Origin: Acidimicrobiaceae bacterium
GTDB lineage: Bacteria > Actinomycetota > Acidimicrobiia > Acidimicrobiales > UBA8190
Length of the DNA stretch: 64,000 nucleotides
Direction: 5' to 3'
Assembly (NCBI GenBank): GCA_003151475.1
Contig: PLXQ01000054.1
Location: 62,001-126,000 of the forward strand
Below the pieces are notes generated by a model. The model searched no databases, was not told the origin of the DNA, and was given only the letters and a program-made list of their open reading frames with translations. Positions 9,223 through 17,531 of the stretch are shown in pieces (position 1 is the stretch's first letter; each line of letters begins with the position of its first letter). The translations under genes and the position numbers were made by a program.

Positions 9223-10329
9223 CTATGAAGCCGGACCTGTCGTCGTGGGGTCCGCCGAGACGCAGCTCGCCGGGGGCGAGGACGACCCCTGTTGGCCCGG
9301 CATGAGGACCGTCCCGGCGCATCCGAAGTTCGAGAACGTGGTCTGACTCGTCGCCGTGGCCCCGTCGGAGAACGCCGCCACCGAGTCGGTCCGCCGGATG
9401 TACCCTCCGGCGTCGATCGAGATCTTGACCGTCGTCCCTGTGTATCCCTGCTGTTCGAGGACGGCGAGGGCGCTACGGATGGCGGACGCCTCCACTGCGT
9501 TCGACCCCGTGGCCACGGTGCCCTCCTGACCGGGGGCGAGGGTCACCTGGTAGACGGTGACGGCGACACCGTCCACCGTGCCGGTACCGATCTGGTCGGC
9601 GCTCGTGATGGCGTTCTGGTCGAGCTCCAGATAGCCCGTCGGACTGGCCAGCCCCATCATGTCGAGCGCACCCTGGCGCGGCCCGAGGGTGCCCTCGACG
9701 CTCCCGGCGAACCCCGACAGCGGCGATCCGGGGATGGCGCCGGACGAATCCGGTGATTGCCCGTATTCACCACCACCGGCCTCCCACACGTTGGTGCCGT
9801 TGTCGTGGAGGGTGATCTGCCCGAGCCCGGGCACCTGGGTGGTAGCCACCATGGCGAAGGGATCCGTGTTGATCACCCCCGTTCCGGCGAAAGTCAGCCC
9901 ACCCCCCGTCGGTTCGGAGAAACATCCCTGCCAGCCGCCATTTTGCGTCGCCGGCGACGAGATCGTCCCTCCGCTGGTCGGGGCGGCGCCGGCACACGTC
10001 GTGGTGGTCGACGGCGATGTGGGAACCGAGACTGGCCCCTGGGAGAAGGTGATATCGAAGCTTCCCGATGCAATCGTCGTACTGAGAGCGGCCAGAACGC
10101 GATGTCGGTCCCCACTGTGCCCTTTGGTCGTTGTCGCCGGCCGGGCCGACGAGAGGGCCAGGATCACAGGGACGGCGACGGCCACGAGCACCGCCACCGA
10201 CACCACGCGTGCCACCGTGCGCCGGCCCGGTGGCCGCCGGTGGCGACGCGTGTGAGTGACCTCCTCGAATGTGACCGGTTCGATCCCGGCCTGGATGAGT
10301 GAACGAATGTCGTCTGACAGGTCAGCCAT
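9223..10329 (-). CDS. Membrane-anchored protein paired with ECF sigma factor (probable anti-sigma)
   Basis: About 368 residues. The N-terminal 40 residues are cytoplasmic-type (MADLSDDIRSLIQAG, then an Arg/Pro-rich stretch). One transmembrane helix follows (VSVAVLVAVAVPVILALSS), then a long extracytoplasmic Ser/Thr/Gly-rich domain with several Cys. Topology and position fit a transmembrane anti-sigma factor or a sigma-controlled surface protein; no zinc-binding anti-sigma motif is visible. I chose the ATG at 10329 over the TTG at 10338 because GGAGG lies 9 bases before the ATG but directly abuts the TTG. The start overlaps the sigma-factor stop by 8 bases, indicating translational coupling. 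The sensor role is inferred from context. Confidence 0.7.
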   Translation of the reverse strand: MADLSDDIRSLIQAGIEPVTFEEVTHTRRHRRPPGRRTVARVVSVAVLVAVAVPVILALSSARPATTTKGHSGDRHRVLAALSTTIASGSFDITFSQGPVSVPTSPSTTTTCAGAAPTSGGTISSPATQNGGWQGCFSEPTGGGLTFAGTGVINTDPFAMVATTQVPGLGQITLHDNGTNVWEAGGGEYGQSPDSSGAIPGSPLSGFAGSVEGTLGPRQGALDMMGLASPTGYLELDQNAITSADQIGTGTVDGVAVTVYQVTLAPGQEGTVATGSNAVEASAIRSALAVLEQQGYTGTTVKISIDAGGYIRRTDSVAAFSDGATATSQTTFSNFGCAGTVLMPGQQGSSSPPASCVSADPTTTGPAS

Positions 10330-10780
10330 GGTCTGCAACCTCCAGTGCCGAACGGAGCTTGGCCAAGCCCCGCTCCAGGTGGGTGTGGATGGTGGACGGG
10401 GCCAGGCCAGTGAGGTCGGACACCTCGCGGACGGTCCACTCGAATCCGTGGACGAGAACCACGGCCAGCCGCTGCCGCTCGGGCAGGTCGGCCAGGAGTC
10501 GGGAGAGAGAGGGCTCGTAATGCGACTCGCTCTCGGCCGGACGTTCGAACAGGTTCGGCACCTTGCGGCGGCGGACGCTGCTCTGGCCGACCCGATAGAG
10601 ATAGCCGGCCGGATTGGTCATGGCCCGTATCTTCGGCCATCGCTCCCAGGCGTAGGCCAAGGCGTCCGCCGTCGCCTCGCGGCCCCTGTCCCAGCCGAGT
10701 CCTGCCGCCAGGGCGCGATGCAGTCGAGGTTCCGTCGCCATCATGAATGCCCGGAAATCGACCTCCTCGGCCTCGTTCAT
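10322..10780 (-). CDS. ECF-type RNA polymerase sigma factor
   Basis: A small sigma-70 family protein (152 residues from the ATG at 10780). Region 2 is recognisable from VDFRAFMMATEPRLHRAL through DALAYAWERW. Region 4 follows with LADLPERQRLAVVLVHGF, a helix-turn-helix segment (TVREVSDLTGLAPSTIHTHL) and ERGLAKLRSAL. The region 2 signature is weak, as in SigE/SigL-like actinobacterial members. AGGAG lies 4 bases before 10780, so I prefer this over the ATG at 10849, which has no clear ribosome site. It overlaps the downstream membrane protein, the classic sigma/anti-sigma arrangement. The regulon is unknown; self-regulation from the promoter region 10781-10937 is plausible. Confidence 0.85.
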   Translation of the reverse strand: MNEAEEVDFRAFMMATEPRLHRALAAGLGWDRGREATADALAYAWERWPKIRAMTNPAGYLYRVGQSSVRRRKVPNLFERPAESESHYEPSLSRLLADLPERQRLAVVLVHGFEWTVREVSDLTGLAPSTIHTHLERGLAKLRSALEVADHG

Positions 10781-10937
10781 GACGCTCCTGTCGACGCTCT
10801 CCCACCGAAAGAGCCGTGAGCGCACCAGATCTACTACAGGTTTCACCATTTTCTTGTCCGGAGCGTGACTGCGTCGGTCCCCGCCGCCTGGTCCGGGCTG
10901 GAGAAGTCAAGGTCCGGCGCCGACCTGCCGATGGGTC

Positions 10938-12062
10938 ATGGCGGAGGAGTGCTTTGTCGCGACATGGATCATGAAGGAAGTGCCGCGCCGGGTGCGCTGG
11001 CCCGTCGTCGGTGCCGTCACCATCGTCGTCTCGCTCGTGCTGGCCGTCCCCCCGGTTCTGGCTGGCGCGCTCGACGGATCCTCGGTGACGGTGGCGATGG
11101 CGGGCGCGCCGCCGCTGATGGGGCCCGGCCACCACGGCGCTGCCGGCGGGGGTGGCAACTCCCCGGGCGGCACCCCCACGGACGGCAGCCCCGTTGCCGA
11201 CGTGGGGCCCGGAAGCACGACGGTCACCTACTGCGACGAAGACGGGACGGCTGAGACCCTTGCCGTCGACGAGCCGACCCCGTTACCCACCGGCGCCGTT
11301 CCGGCCGTCGTGTACGTCCACGGGGGCGGATGGACGGGCGGCGATTCGTCGTATGCGCCCTCCTCGCTCGTCGGTCAGATGGCATCGGGAATCGTGGCGA
11401 AGGGTTGGATCGTCATCTCCATCAACTACCGGCTCGCTCCGCGATTCCAATGGCCGGCTCAGATCGAGGACGCCAAGTGCGCCATCCGCTTCCTGCGCGC
11501 CCATGCCGCCGCGCTGCACATCGACCCGCTGCACATCGGGGCCATCGGCGACAGTGCGGGCGGGCAGATCGTGGCCCTTCTCGCATTGGCCGGGCCTGGC
11601 GCCGGCTTCGACGTGGGGCAGTACGGGGACCAGTCGAGCGCGGTCCAGGCGGTCGTCGATCTCTACGGACCGGCCGATCTCACCACGTCGGACTGGCTGA
11701 GGTCTCCCGTCGTCCAGGCGGTGGCCCCCGACGTCTTCGGAACGATTCTCGGACCCGGTCACGCCGGGACCTCGCCTACGAAGTCCCTCACGGCCGCCAG
11801 CCCCGTGACCTATGTCGGACCCGACGAACCGCCGTTTCTGATCATGCAGGGGGACGAGGACAGGGTGGTCCCACCTGATCAATCCGAAGAGCTGGCCGAT
11901 CGCCTGCGCGCCGCCGGCAACACGCCGTCACTGGTGATGGTGCACGGGGCGCAGCACGAATTCGTGACGGCCGATGGTGGTTCGGTGACGCCCGACCTCA
12001 GCCAGCTGGCCTCCGACGCGTCAGGCTTCCTGATCCGGTCTTTAGCTCCGCCCGGGAGCTGA
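10938..12062 (+). CDS. Exported alpha/beta-hydrolase (HSL-type esterase/lipase)
   Basis: A 374-residue alpha/beta-hydrolase. A hydrophobic segment at about residues 22-43 looks like a signal peptide or anchor, then a Gly/Pro-rich linker leads to the catalytic domain. Motifs are the oxyanion-hole HGGGW (128-132), the INYRLAP motif typical of hormone-sensitive-lipase-like enzymes, the nucleophile elbow GDSAGG (204-209, Ser206), an Asp in MQGDEDRVVPP and a His in VHGAQHEF, completing the triad. It should hydrolyse carboxylic esters outside the membrane. The start could instead be the ATG at 10971, which would put the signal peptide closer to the N terminus. It is divergent from the sigma factor. 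Confidence 0.85.
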   Translation: MAEECFVATWIMKEVPRRVRWPVVGAVTIVVSLVLAVPPVLAGALDGSSVTVAMAGAPPLMGPGHHGAAGGGGNSPGGTPTDGSPVADVGPGSTTVTYCDEDGTAETLAVDEPTPLPTGAVPAVVYVHGGGWTGGDSSYAPSSLVGQMASGIVAKGWIVISINYRLAPRFQWPAQIEDAKCAIRFLRAHAAALHIDPLHIGAIGDSAGGQIVALLALAGPGAGFDVGQYGDQSSAVQAVVDLYGPADLTTSDWLRSPVVQAVAPDVFGTILGPGHAGTSPTKSLTAASPVTYVGPDEPPFLIMQGDEDRVVPPDQSEELADRLRAAGNTPSLVMVHGAQHEFVTADGGSVTPDLSQLASDASGFLIRSLAPPGS

Positions 12063-12087
12063 TCCCTTTCCTCGAATGAATCCGGGG

Positions 12088-12753
12088 TCAGACGGAGGCG
12101 ACGAACATCTGTTGGGTGAGCGTGGGACCGAGGGCCACGGTGGCGCCGTCGATCTCGAGGGTCACGGTCCCGTCCGGGGCCCGCGAGCGCACCAGCGCCG
12201 ATCGGCCCGGAATGCAGCCGTGCTCGCCCAGGTACTCGAGGGAGGCCATGTCCAGCTCGACCTCCTCGGTGATCCTCTCCAGCCGGACCCGCCCGCCCGG
12301 CGCCACGTCGGCCAGGCTCACCTGGGCCGGTCCATCAGCGGCGCGCTCGGCTCCGGGGATGGGATTGCCGTGGGGGCAGGTGGTCGGATTGCCGAGGAGT
12401 TCCACCAGGTGGGTCTCGACCTCGTCGGAGATCACGTGCTCCCAGCGGCCGGCCTCGAGATGGGCCTTGTGCCAGGGGAGACCGATCACGTCCACGAGTA
12501 AGCGCTCGGCCAGCCGGTGTTTGCGGATGACACTGTCGGCCAGGGTACGGCCCCGGTCGGTCAAGGCGATGACCCGGCCCGTCCGGCTGACGTACCCGTC
12601 GTCGGTCAGACGGTCGAGCATCTCGGACACCGAGGGGGCGGTCCTCCCCATCCGTTGGGCGATTCGTGCCTGGATGACCGGGGTTCCCTCTTCGACCAAA
12701 GAATGGATGGTCTCGAGATACTCCTCGACCGGGGGGTGAAAGCCGTCCGTCAC
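12088..12753 (-). CDS. DtxR/MntR-family metal-dependent transcriptional repressor
   Basis: A 221-residue regulator in the three-domain DtxR/IdeR layout. A winged helix-turn-helix spans residues 5-65 (VEEYLETIHSL, IAQRMGRTAPSVSEMLDRL, GYVSRTGR, ALTDRG). The metal-binding dimerisation domain contains HRLAERLLVDVIGL, the metal-ligand-rich HLEAGRWEHVISDEVE, and NPTTCPHGNPIPG. A C-terminal SH3/FeoA-like domain occupies about 145-221. Such proteins bind Fe2+ or Mn2+ and repress uptake genes. The neighbouring divergent operon is a ferric importer, so iron is the likelier signal. The start is GTG 12753, because an upstream ATG frame runs straight into a stop. Confidence 0.92.
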   Translation of the reverse strand: MTDGFHPPVEEYLETIHSLVEEGTPVIQARIAQRMGRTAPSVSEMLDRLTDDGYVSRTGRVIALTDRGRTLADSVIRKHRLAERLLVDVIGLPWHKAHLEAGRWEHVISDEVETHLVELLGNPTTCPHGNPIPGAERAADGPAQVSLADVAPGGRVRLERITEEVELDMASLEYLGEHGCIPGRSALVRSRAPDGTVTLEIDGATVALGPTLTQQMFVASV

Positions 12754-12800
12754 GCAGTCATCTTACCGATCGTGTCTCAGAGAGATCTCGGGCGACCGTA

Positions 12801-12862
12801 GGTGCCTGCCCAGGCACCCGGAACCAAATTAGTTGGCTGGGTTGCCCTAAAATATTTGGGCA
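12801..12862. promoter_or_regulatory. Candidate operator cluster between dtxR-like gene and iron importer
   Basis: The 179-base divergent intergenic region holds three inverted repeats. GGTGCCTG/CAGGCACC with a 2-base centre lies at 12801-12818. CCAA-N5-TTGG lies at 12824-12836. TGCCC-N10-GGGCA lies at 12843-12862, with an AT-rich centre in which 8 of 10 base pairs match. TTAG at 12829 and CCTAA at 12846 resemble half-sites of the DtxR/IdeR box. The AT-rich stretch is unusual for this DNA and is a likely promoter core. Binding by the adjacent regulator is inferred. Confidence 0.5.
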
Positions 12863-12932
12863 CCCTAATATCCGTGTCCAGACCGACGTCGCCCTGGTCG
12901 CCCCGGCGTGACGCCCGAAGTGGAGCGACCTC

Positions 12933-13970
12933 ATGAGGAAAGCGACCCGGAACCGATCCCTGGCGGGGCTCGCCGGTCTGCTGGCCGCCGCTGTGGTCCT
13001 CGCCGCGTGCGCGGGCACGGGATCGGCGTCGGGGCCGTCGATCACGCTGTACAACGGCCAGCACGTCCAGACCACCGATGCTCTGGTCAAGGCGTTCGAG
13101 AAGCAGACGGGCATCGGTGTGAACGTCCGCAACGACGATGAGGACGTCTTCGCCAACCAGATCGTGCAGGAAGGGTCGCGCTCGCCGGCCGATGTGATCT
13201 ACACGGAGAACTCTCCGCCGCTCGAATTCCTGCAGGAACGGGGCAAGCTCGCCGCCGTCGACCCGACCACGCTGTCGAAAGTGGCGTCGAAGTACAGCTC
13301 ACCTAGCGGCCAATGGGTCGGCGTATCGGCCCGCAGCAGCGTCATGGTGTATAACACCCTGCTCGTCAAGGCCGGCGACCTTCCCACGTCGGTCATGGAC
13401 CTGGCCCAACCGCGCTGGCGCGACAAGCTCGCCCTGGCCCCCGGCGAGACGGACTTCCAGCCCATTGTCACCTCGATCGCCCAGAGGTACGGCAAAGCCG
13501 CCGCCCTCTCCTGGCTACAGGCCGTGAAAGTCAATGCGGCGAGCCACATCTACCCCTCCAACGAGACTCTCACGGACATGGTCAACCGCGGCCAGGTGGC
13601 CATCGGGGTCATCAACCACTACTACTGGTATCGGGAGCGCTACACGGTGGGCGCCGCCAATGTGCACTCGGCCATCGCCTACTTCGCGCCCGGCGATGCC
13701 GGCTGGGTGATCGACGTCTCGGGCGCTGCAGTTCTGAAGTCGAGTCAGCACCAGGCCGGCGCCCAGCGCTTCGTCGCATTCCTGGTGAGCAAGACCGGTG
13801 AAGAGATCATCGCCCACGGCCAAAGCTACGAATATCCGCTCGGATCGGGCGTGTCGACGGCCAAGGACCTCCGTCCTTTCGACACGCTGCACCCTTCTTC
13901 CATAAGCGTGGCCCAGCTCGGTGACGGCTCGGAGGCGATTGCGCTGCTTCAAGAGGCCCAGCTTCTTTGA
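12933..13970 (+). CDS. fbpA: Ferric-iron ABC transporter substrate-binding lipoprotein
   Basis: A 345-residue periplasmic-binding-protein-like lipoprotein with a type II signal peptide (lipobox LAAC, Cys26), so it is tethered to the outer face of the membrane. It belongs to the FbpA/AfuA iron-binding group: TLYNGQHVQTTDALVKAF at the start of the mature domain, ADVIYTENSP in the middle, and the tyrosine-rich segment INHYYWYRERY (Y230, Y231, Y233), which in the family supplies the Fe3+ ligands. It probably captures ferric iron for the permease and ATPase encoded downstream. A GGAG precedes the ATG. The cluster should be iron-repressed through the divergent DtxR-like gene. Confidence 0.9.
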   Translation: MRKATRNRSLAGLAGLLAAAVVLAACAGTGSASGPSITLYNGQHVQTTDALVKAFEKQTGIGVNVRNDDEDVFANQIVQEGSRSPADVIYTENSPPLEFLQERGKLAAVDPTTLSKVASKYSSPSGQWVGVSARSSVMVYNTLLVKAGDLPTSVMDLAQPRWRDKLALAPGETDFQPIVTSIAQRYGKAAALSWLQAVKVNAASHIYPSNETLTDMVNRGQVAIGVINHYYWYRERYTVGAANVHSAIAYFAPGDAGWVIDVSGAAVLKSSQHQAGAQRFVAFLVSKTGEEIIAHGQSYEYPLGSGVSTAKDLRPFDTLHPSSISVAQLGDGSEAIALLQEAQLL

Positions 13971-14016
13971 TCGAACCCGGTCCTCGTTAGGCTCACGGTT
14001 CTCGAAAGGAGCGGTC

Positions 14017-14808
14017 TTGGGCGACGACAGATACTTACTCGACAATCGGGCGGCGGCTGCCGGCGTCCGCTTCCAGGCGCTGTCGGCGATCTTCGACCCT
14101 TCGACATTTCGCCACCTCGACGAACTCGGCATCGGCCCTGGTTGGCGATGCTGGGAGGTCGGAGCCGGCGGCGTCTCCGTCGTGCGGTGGATGGCCGACC
14201 GGGTGGGCGATGATGGCCGGGTGCTCGCCACCGACATCGATGTGTCGTGGGCGCAGGAGGCGGCGGGATCCATGGTGGAGGTGCGCCGCCACGACGTGGC
14301 GCACGACGCTGCTCCCGATGAGCTGTTCGACCTCGTCCACGCCCGACTGGTGCTCGTCCACGTCGTCGACCGCCACGAGGCGCTGCAGGCGATGATCCGG
14401 GTTCTGCGGCCCGGGGGGTGGCTCGTCGTCGAAGACGCCGATCCTGCTCTCCAGCCATTGAGCGCCCTTGATCCGCGTGGTCCGGAGGATGAGCTGGCCA
14501 ACAAGCTGCGGACCGGTTTCCGAGAGCTGATGTCCGGACGCGGTGTCGACCTGGCCTACGGACGGAAGCTTCCGAGGCTGCTGCGCCAGGGCGGTCTCGT
14601 CGATGTCGCCGCCGACGCCTACTTCCCCGTCGCCTTGGCTGTTTGCGCGCAGCTCGAGACGGCGACCATCGCCATGATCGGCGACGACCTCGTGGCCCAC
14701 GGGGTGGCCACCGCCGAGGAAATCAGTCTTCACCTGTCGAACGTCGCCGCCGGACGTCTCGACCTGGCCCAGCCTCCGATGATCTCGGCCTGGGGTCGGC
14801 GAGCGTGA
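14017..14808 (+). CDS. SAM-dependent class I methyltransferase inside iron-uptake operon
   Basis: A 263-residue Rossmann methyltransferase. The SAM-binding motif I is EVGAGGVSV (47-55); motif II is ATDIDVSW (71-78). The motif III region includes FDLVHARLVLVHVVDR, and the VLRPGGWLVVEDAD motif is typical of UbiE/Methyltransf_11 proteins. I chose the TTG at 14017 because AAGGAG ends 5 bases upstream; longer reading upstream overlaps the fbpA 3' end in another frame. It lies between the iron-binding protein and the permease on the same strand, so it is probably co-transcribed. The substrate is unknown; nothing in the sequence ties it to siderophores. Confidence 0.8.
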   Translation: MGDDRYLLDNRAAAAGVRFQALSAIFDPSTFRHLDELGIGPGWRCWEVGAGGVSVVRWMADRVGDDGRVLATDIDVSWAQEAAGSMVEVRRHDVAHDAAPDELFDLVHARLVLVHVVDRHEALQAMIRVLRPGGWLVVEDADPALQPLSALDPRGPEDELANKLRTGFRELMSGRGVDLAYGRKLPRLLRQGGLVDVAADAYFPVALAVCAQLETATIAMIGDDLVAHGVATAEEISLHLSNVAAGRLDLAQPPMISAWGRRA

Positions 14809-14848
14809 CGCACGGGGGGCGGCCGTCCGTCTGCCGGGGGTGTCGTCC

Positions 14849-16432
14849 ATGACGGTGGCGACGTTGCCCCAGACCGCTCCCGTCCCCGCCGTGCACCGGA
14901 GGCGTCCGCGCTCCCTTGTCGTCGGTAGCGTCGTCGTCGCCGCCACCCTGGTCGTGCCCCTCGTCTTTCTTCTCCTCCAGGCGATTCAGGTCGGCTGGGC
15001 CGAGCTCTCCAAGCTTCTGTTCCGACATCTCACGGCCACGCTGTTGTGGAACACCGTGCGCTTGTCCGTCGTGGTCACCGCCGCCTCGGCTGTGATCGGC
15101 ACGGCGGCGGCTTGGTTCGTAGAGCGGACGGACCTCCCGGGACGACGGGTGTGGGCCGTTCTCGTCGTCATTCCCGTGGCCATCCCGGATTTCGTCGTCA
15201 GCTTCGGCTGGGTTTCGGTGGCGCCGTCACTGCACGGCTTCGGCGCCGCCGTGCTCGTCATGACACTGGCCGTCTATCCGCTCGTCTATCTCCCGGTGGC
15301 CGCCAGCTTCCGCGGTGCCGACCCGGGACAGGAGGAGGTGGCGCGGGGCCTCGGTCTCGGCCGGACCCGCACCTTCGTCCGGGTCACCCTGGCCCAGGCG
15401 CGACCGGCCGTTCTCGGTGGATGTCTTCTGGTGGCGCTGGCGTTGCTCGCCGAATACGGGGCCTTCGAGATCCTTCGCTACCAGACCTTCACGACCGAGA
15501 TCTTCACCGAGTTCCAGGTGGGCTTCGACGCCCCCGCCGCGTGCGCCTTGTCCATCGTCCTCGTGCTGTTGGGTCTCGTGCTCCTCACGGCCGACGGCCT
15601 CGGGCGAGGCGGCGGACGGATGAGCAGGTCGGGTCCGCAGGTGGCGCGCGTCCGTCAGCCCCGCCGACTCGGACGGGCCACGGTGCCGGTCTTCGCCGGT
15701 TTCGTCCTTCTCGTCGCCCTCGCTCTGGGGGTGCCCTTCGGCACCCTCGTCTACTGGCTCGTCCAGGGGGGGCGCACCACTCTTCCTGCCGCCGCTTCAT
15801 TGTCGTCGGCGGCGTGGCACAGCGCCGGTTACAGCGCCGGGGCCGCCGCGTTGGCCACGGCGGCGGCGCTCCCCGTGGCTCTGTTGTCGGTCCGTCATCC
15901 CGGGCGGATGACGATGGCGCTCGAACGCAGCACGTTCCTCGTATTGGCCCTCCCCGGTGTCGTCATCGCCCTCGCTCTCGTGTTCTTCTCCGAGCGCTAC
16001 GCGGCGTTTCTCTACCAACACAGTGCTCTGCTCATCGTGGCCTACGCCATCTTGTTCTTCCCCCTGGCGCTCGTGGCCGTCCGGGCATCGGTGGCCCAGG
16101 CTCCGACGGGGCTCGAGGAGATGGCCCGGGCGTTGGGCTCGAAACCGTGGTCGGTGTTGTGGCGCGTGACCCTCCGTCTGGTGGCACCGGGACTGGCGGC
16201 CGCCTTCTGTCTGGTCTTTCTCTCGGCCGTGACCGAGCTCACCTCGACCTTGATCCTCGTCCCCACCGGGGCCCAGACGCTCGCCACCCAGTTCTGGGCC
16301 TACACCACCAACCTGTCGTACGGCGCCGCTGCCCCGTACGCCACACTGATGGTGATCATCGCCGTCATACCCAGCTATCTCCTCGGACGCTGGTTCAACC
16401 GGCTTCCTGTTAACGCGGCGACCCCGACATGA
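14849..16432 (+). CDS. fbpB: Ferric-iron ABC transporter permease (fused two-domain)
   Basis: About 527 residues with a dozen predicted transmembrane helices in two homologous halves, the FbpB/ThiP-type arrangement. Each half carries an EAA coupling motif that docks on the ATPase: EEVARGLGLGRTRTFVRVTL (from residue 162) and EEMARALGSKPWSVLWRVTL in the second half. The ATG at 14849 is better placed than the GTG at 14840, with a G-run about 8 bases upstream. The gene ends with an ATGA overlap onto the ATPase gene. It forms the membrane channel for iron delivered by the upstream lipoprotein. Confidence 0.9.
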   Translation: MTVATLPQTAPVPAVHRRRPRSLVVGSVVVAATLVVPLVFLLLQAIQVGWAELSKLLFRHLTATLLWNTVRLSVVVTAASAVIGTAAAWFVERTDLPGRRVWAVLVVIPVAIPDFVVSFGWVSVAPSLHGFGAAVLVMTLAVYPLVYLPVAASFRGADPGQEEVARGLGLGRTRTFVRVTLAQARPAVLGGCLLVALALLAEYGAFEILRYQTFTTEIFTEFQVGFDAPAACALSIVLVLLGLVLLTADGLGRGGGRMSRSGPQVARVRQPRRLGRATVPVFAGFVLLVALALGVPFGTLVYWLVQGGRTTLPAAASLSSAAWHSAGYSAGAAALATAAALPVALLSVRHPGRMTMALERSTFLVLALPGVVIALALVFFSERYAAFLYQHSALLIVAYAILFFPLALVAVRASVAQAPTGLEEMARALGSKPWSVLWRVTLRLVAPGLAAAFCLVFLSAVTELTSTLILVPTGAQTLATQFWAYTTNLSYGAAAPYATLMVIIAVIPSYLLGRWFNRLPVNAATPT

Positions 16433-17481
16433 CCCGATTGGTCGCCACCGACCTCTATAAGGCCTTCGGGAGCCAGTCCGTTCTCACCGGGATCGAGCTC
16501 ACTGTCCCCGAAGGGTCGTTGACGGCCATCTTGGGACCGTCGGGCAGCGGGAAGACGACTCTGTTGCGGGTACTGGCCGGATTCGAACGGTGCGATCGCG
16601 GTGTGATCAGCCTGGGCGGCCGCGTCGTGGAAGACGGTCGTCGCTACCTTCCCCCCGAGGAGCGTGGCATCGGCTACGTCCCCCAGGAGGGCGCCCTTTT
16701 CCCCCACCTGACGGTGGAGAAGAACATCGCCTTCGGACTGTCGCGCCAAGAGCGACGCGACGGACGCGTCGCCCGGCTGGCCGAGATGGTGGGACTCGGG
16801 AACCTCACCGGTCGCTATCCCCATCAGCTGTCGGGGGGCCAGCAACAACGCGTGGCCCTGGCCCGTGCGCTCGCCATCGAACCCGAGGTGGTCCTTCTCG
16901 ACGAGCCGTTCTCCTCGCTCGATGCCGGGCTCCGGGCCAGTGTCCGCGCCGACGTGCAGAGAGTGCTGCGCGAAGCGGGAACCACGGCGCTGTTGGTCAC
17001 CCACGACCAGGACGAGGCGCTGTCCATGTCCGACTTCGTCGCCGTCATCCGCGACGGGCGCATCGGCCAGACGGGGACGCCCCAGGAGCTGTACGAGCAC
17101 CCGGTTGATCCGGACATGGCCGAGTTCCTGGGCGATGCCAATTTGATCAGGGGGTCGGTAGACAGCGCCGTGGCCTCGACCCCGCTCGGGACTTTCCCCC
17201 TTCGATCCGGATCCACCCCGGTGGCGAAGCCGACCTCGGCGGTGATCTTGGTCCGGCCCGAACAGGTCGAGATCCGGCCCGGTCGGGCCGCCCACGGGCT
17301 AGCCGCACGCGTGGTGGAGTCGGAATTCCACGGTCACGACGCTGTGATGCGGGTGCTGCCCGACGCCTCGTCGGGTCTCGGTGCCATCGTGGCGCGGACC
17401 GACGGGGCACTGGCTCTCGCTCCGGGCACCGAGGTGACGGTGACGGCGCGCGGACCGGTGCTGGCGTGGCCCGATGCGTAG
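16429..17481 (+). CDS. fbpC: Ferric-iron ABC transporter ATP-binding protein
   Basis: A 350-residue ABC ATPase. Walker A is GPSGSGKT (36-43), the Q-loop is VPQEGALFPH, the signature is LSGGQ (134-138), Walker B is VVLLDEP (154-160), and the H-loop is LLVTHDQDEA. A C-terminal TOBE-like extension of about 110 residues follows, as in FbpC/PotA-type importers. It overlaps the permease gene by four bases (ATGA), indicating one operon with the binding protein and permease. It powers iron import from the cytoplasmic side. Confidence 0.92.
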   Translation: MTRLVATDLYKAFGSQSVLTGIELTVPEGSLTAILGPSGSGKTTLLRVLAGFERCDRGVISLGGRVVEDGRRYLPPEERGIGYVPQEGALFPHLTVEKNIAFGLSRQERRDGRVARLAEMVGLGNLTGRYPHQLSGGQQQRVALARALAIEPEVVLLDEPFSSLDAGLRASVRADVQRVLREAGTTALLVTHDQDEALSMSDFVAVIRDGRIGQTGTPQELYEHPVDPDMAEFLGDANLIRGSVDSAVASTPLGTFPLRSGSTPVAKPTSAVILVRPEQVEIRPGRAAHGLAARVVESEFHGHDAVMRVLPDASSGLGAIVARTDGALALAPGTEVTVTARGPVLAWPDA

Positions 17482-17492
17482 CATTCCGGCGT

Positions 17493-17525
17493 AAAGCCCC
17501 GGGGTCGTGGCCCGGGACCGCCTTT
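17493..17525. terminator. Bidirectional terminator-like hairpin
   Basis: AAAGC at 17493 can pair with GCC-TTT ending at 17525, and two CCCGGG blocks (17498-17503 and 17511-17516) form the inner stem. It lies between the convergent iron ATPase and lipoprotein genes and provides an A run on one side and a T run on the other, so it could stop transcription both ways. Confidence 0.45.
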
Positions 17526-17531
17526 CGGCGT

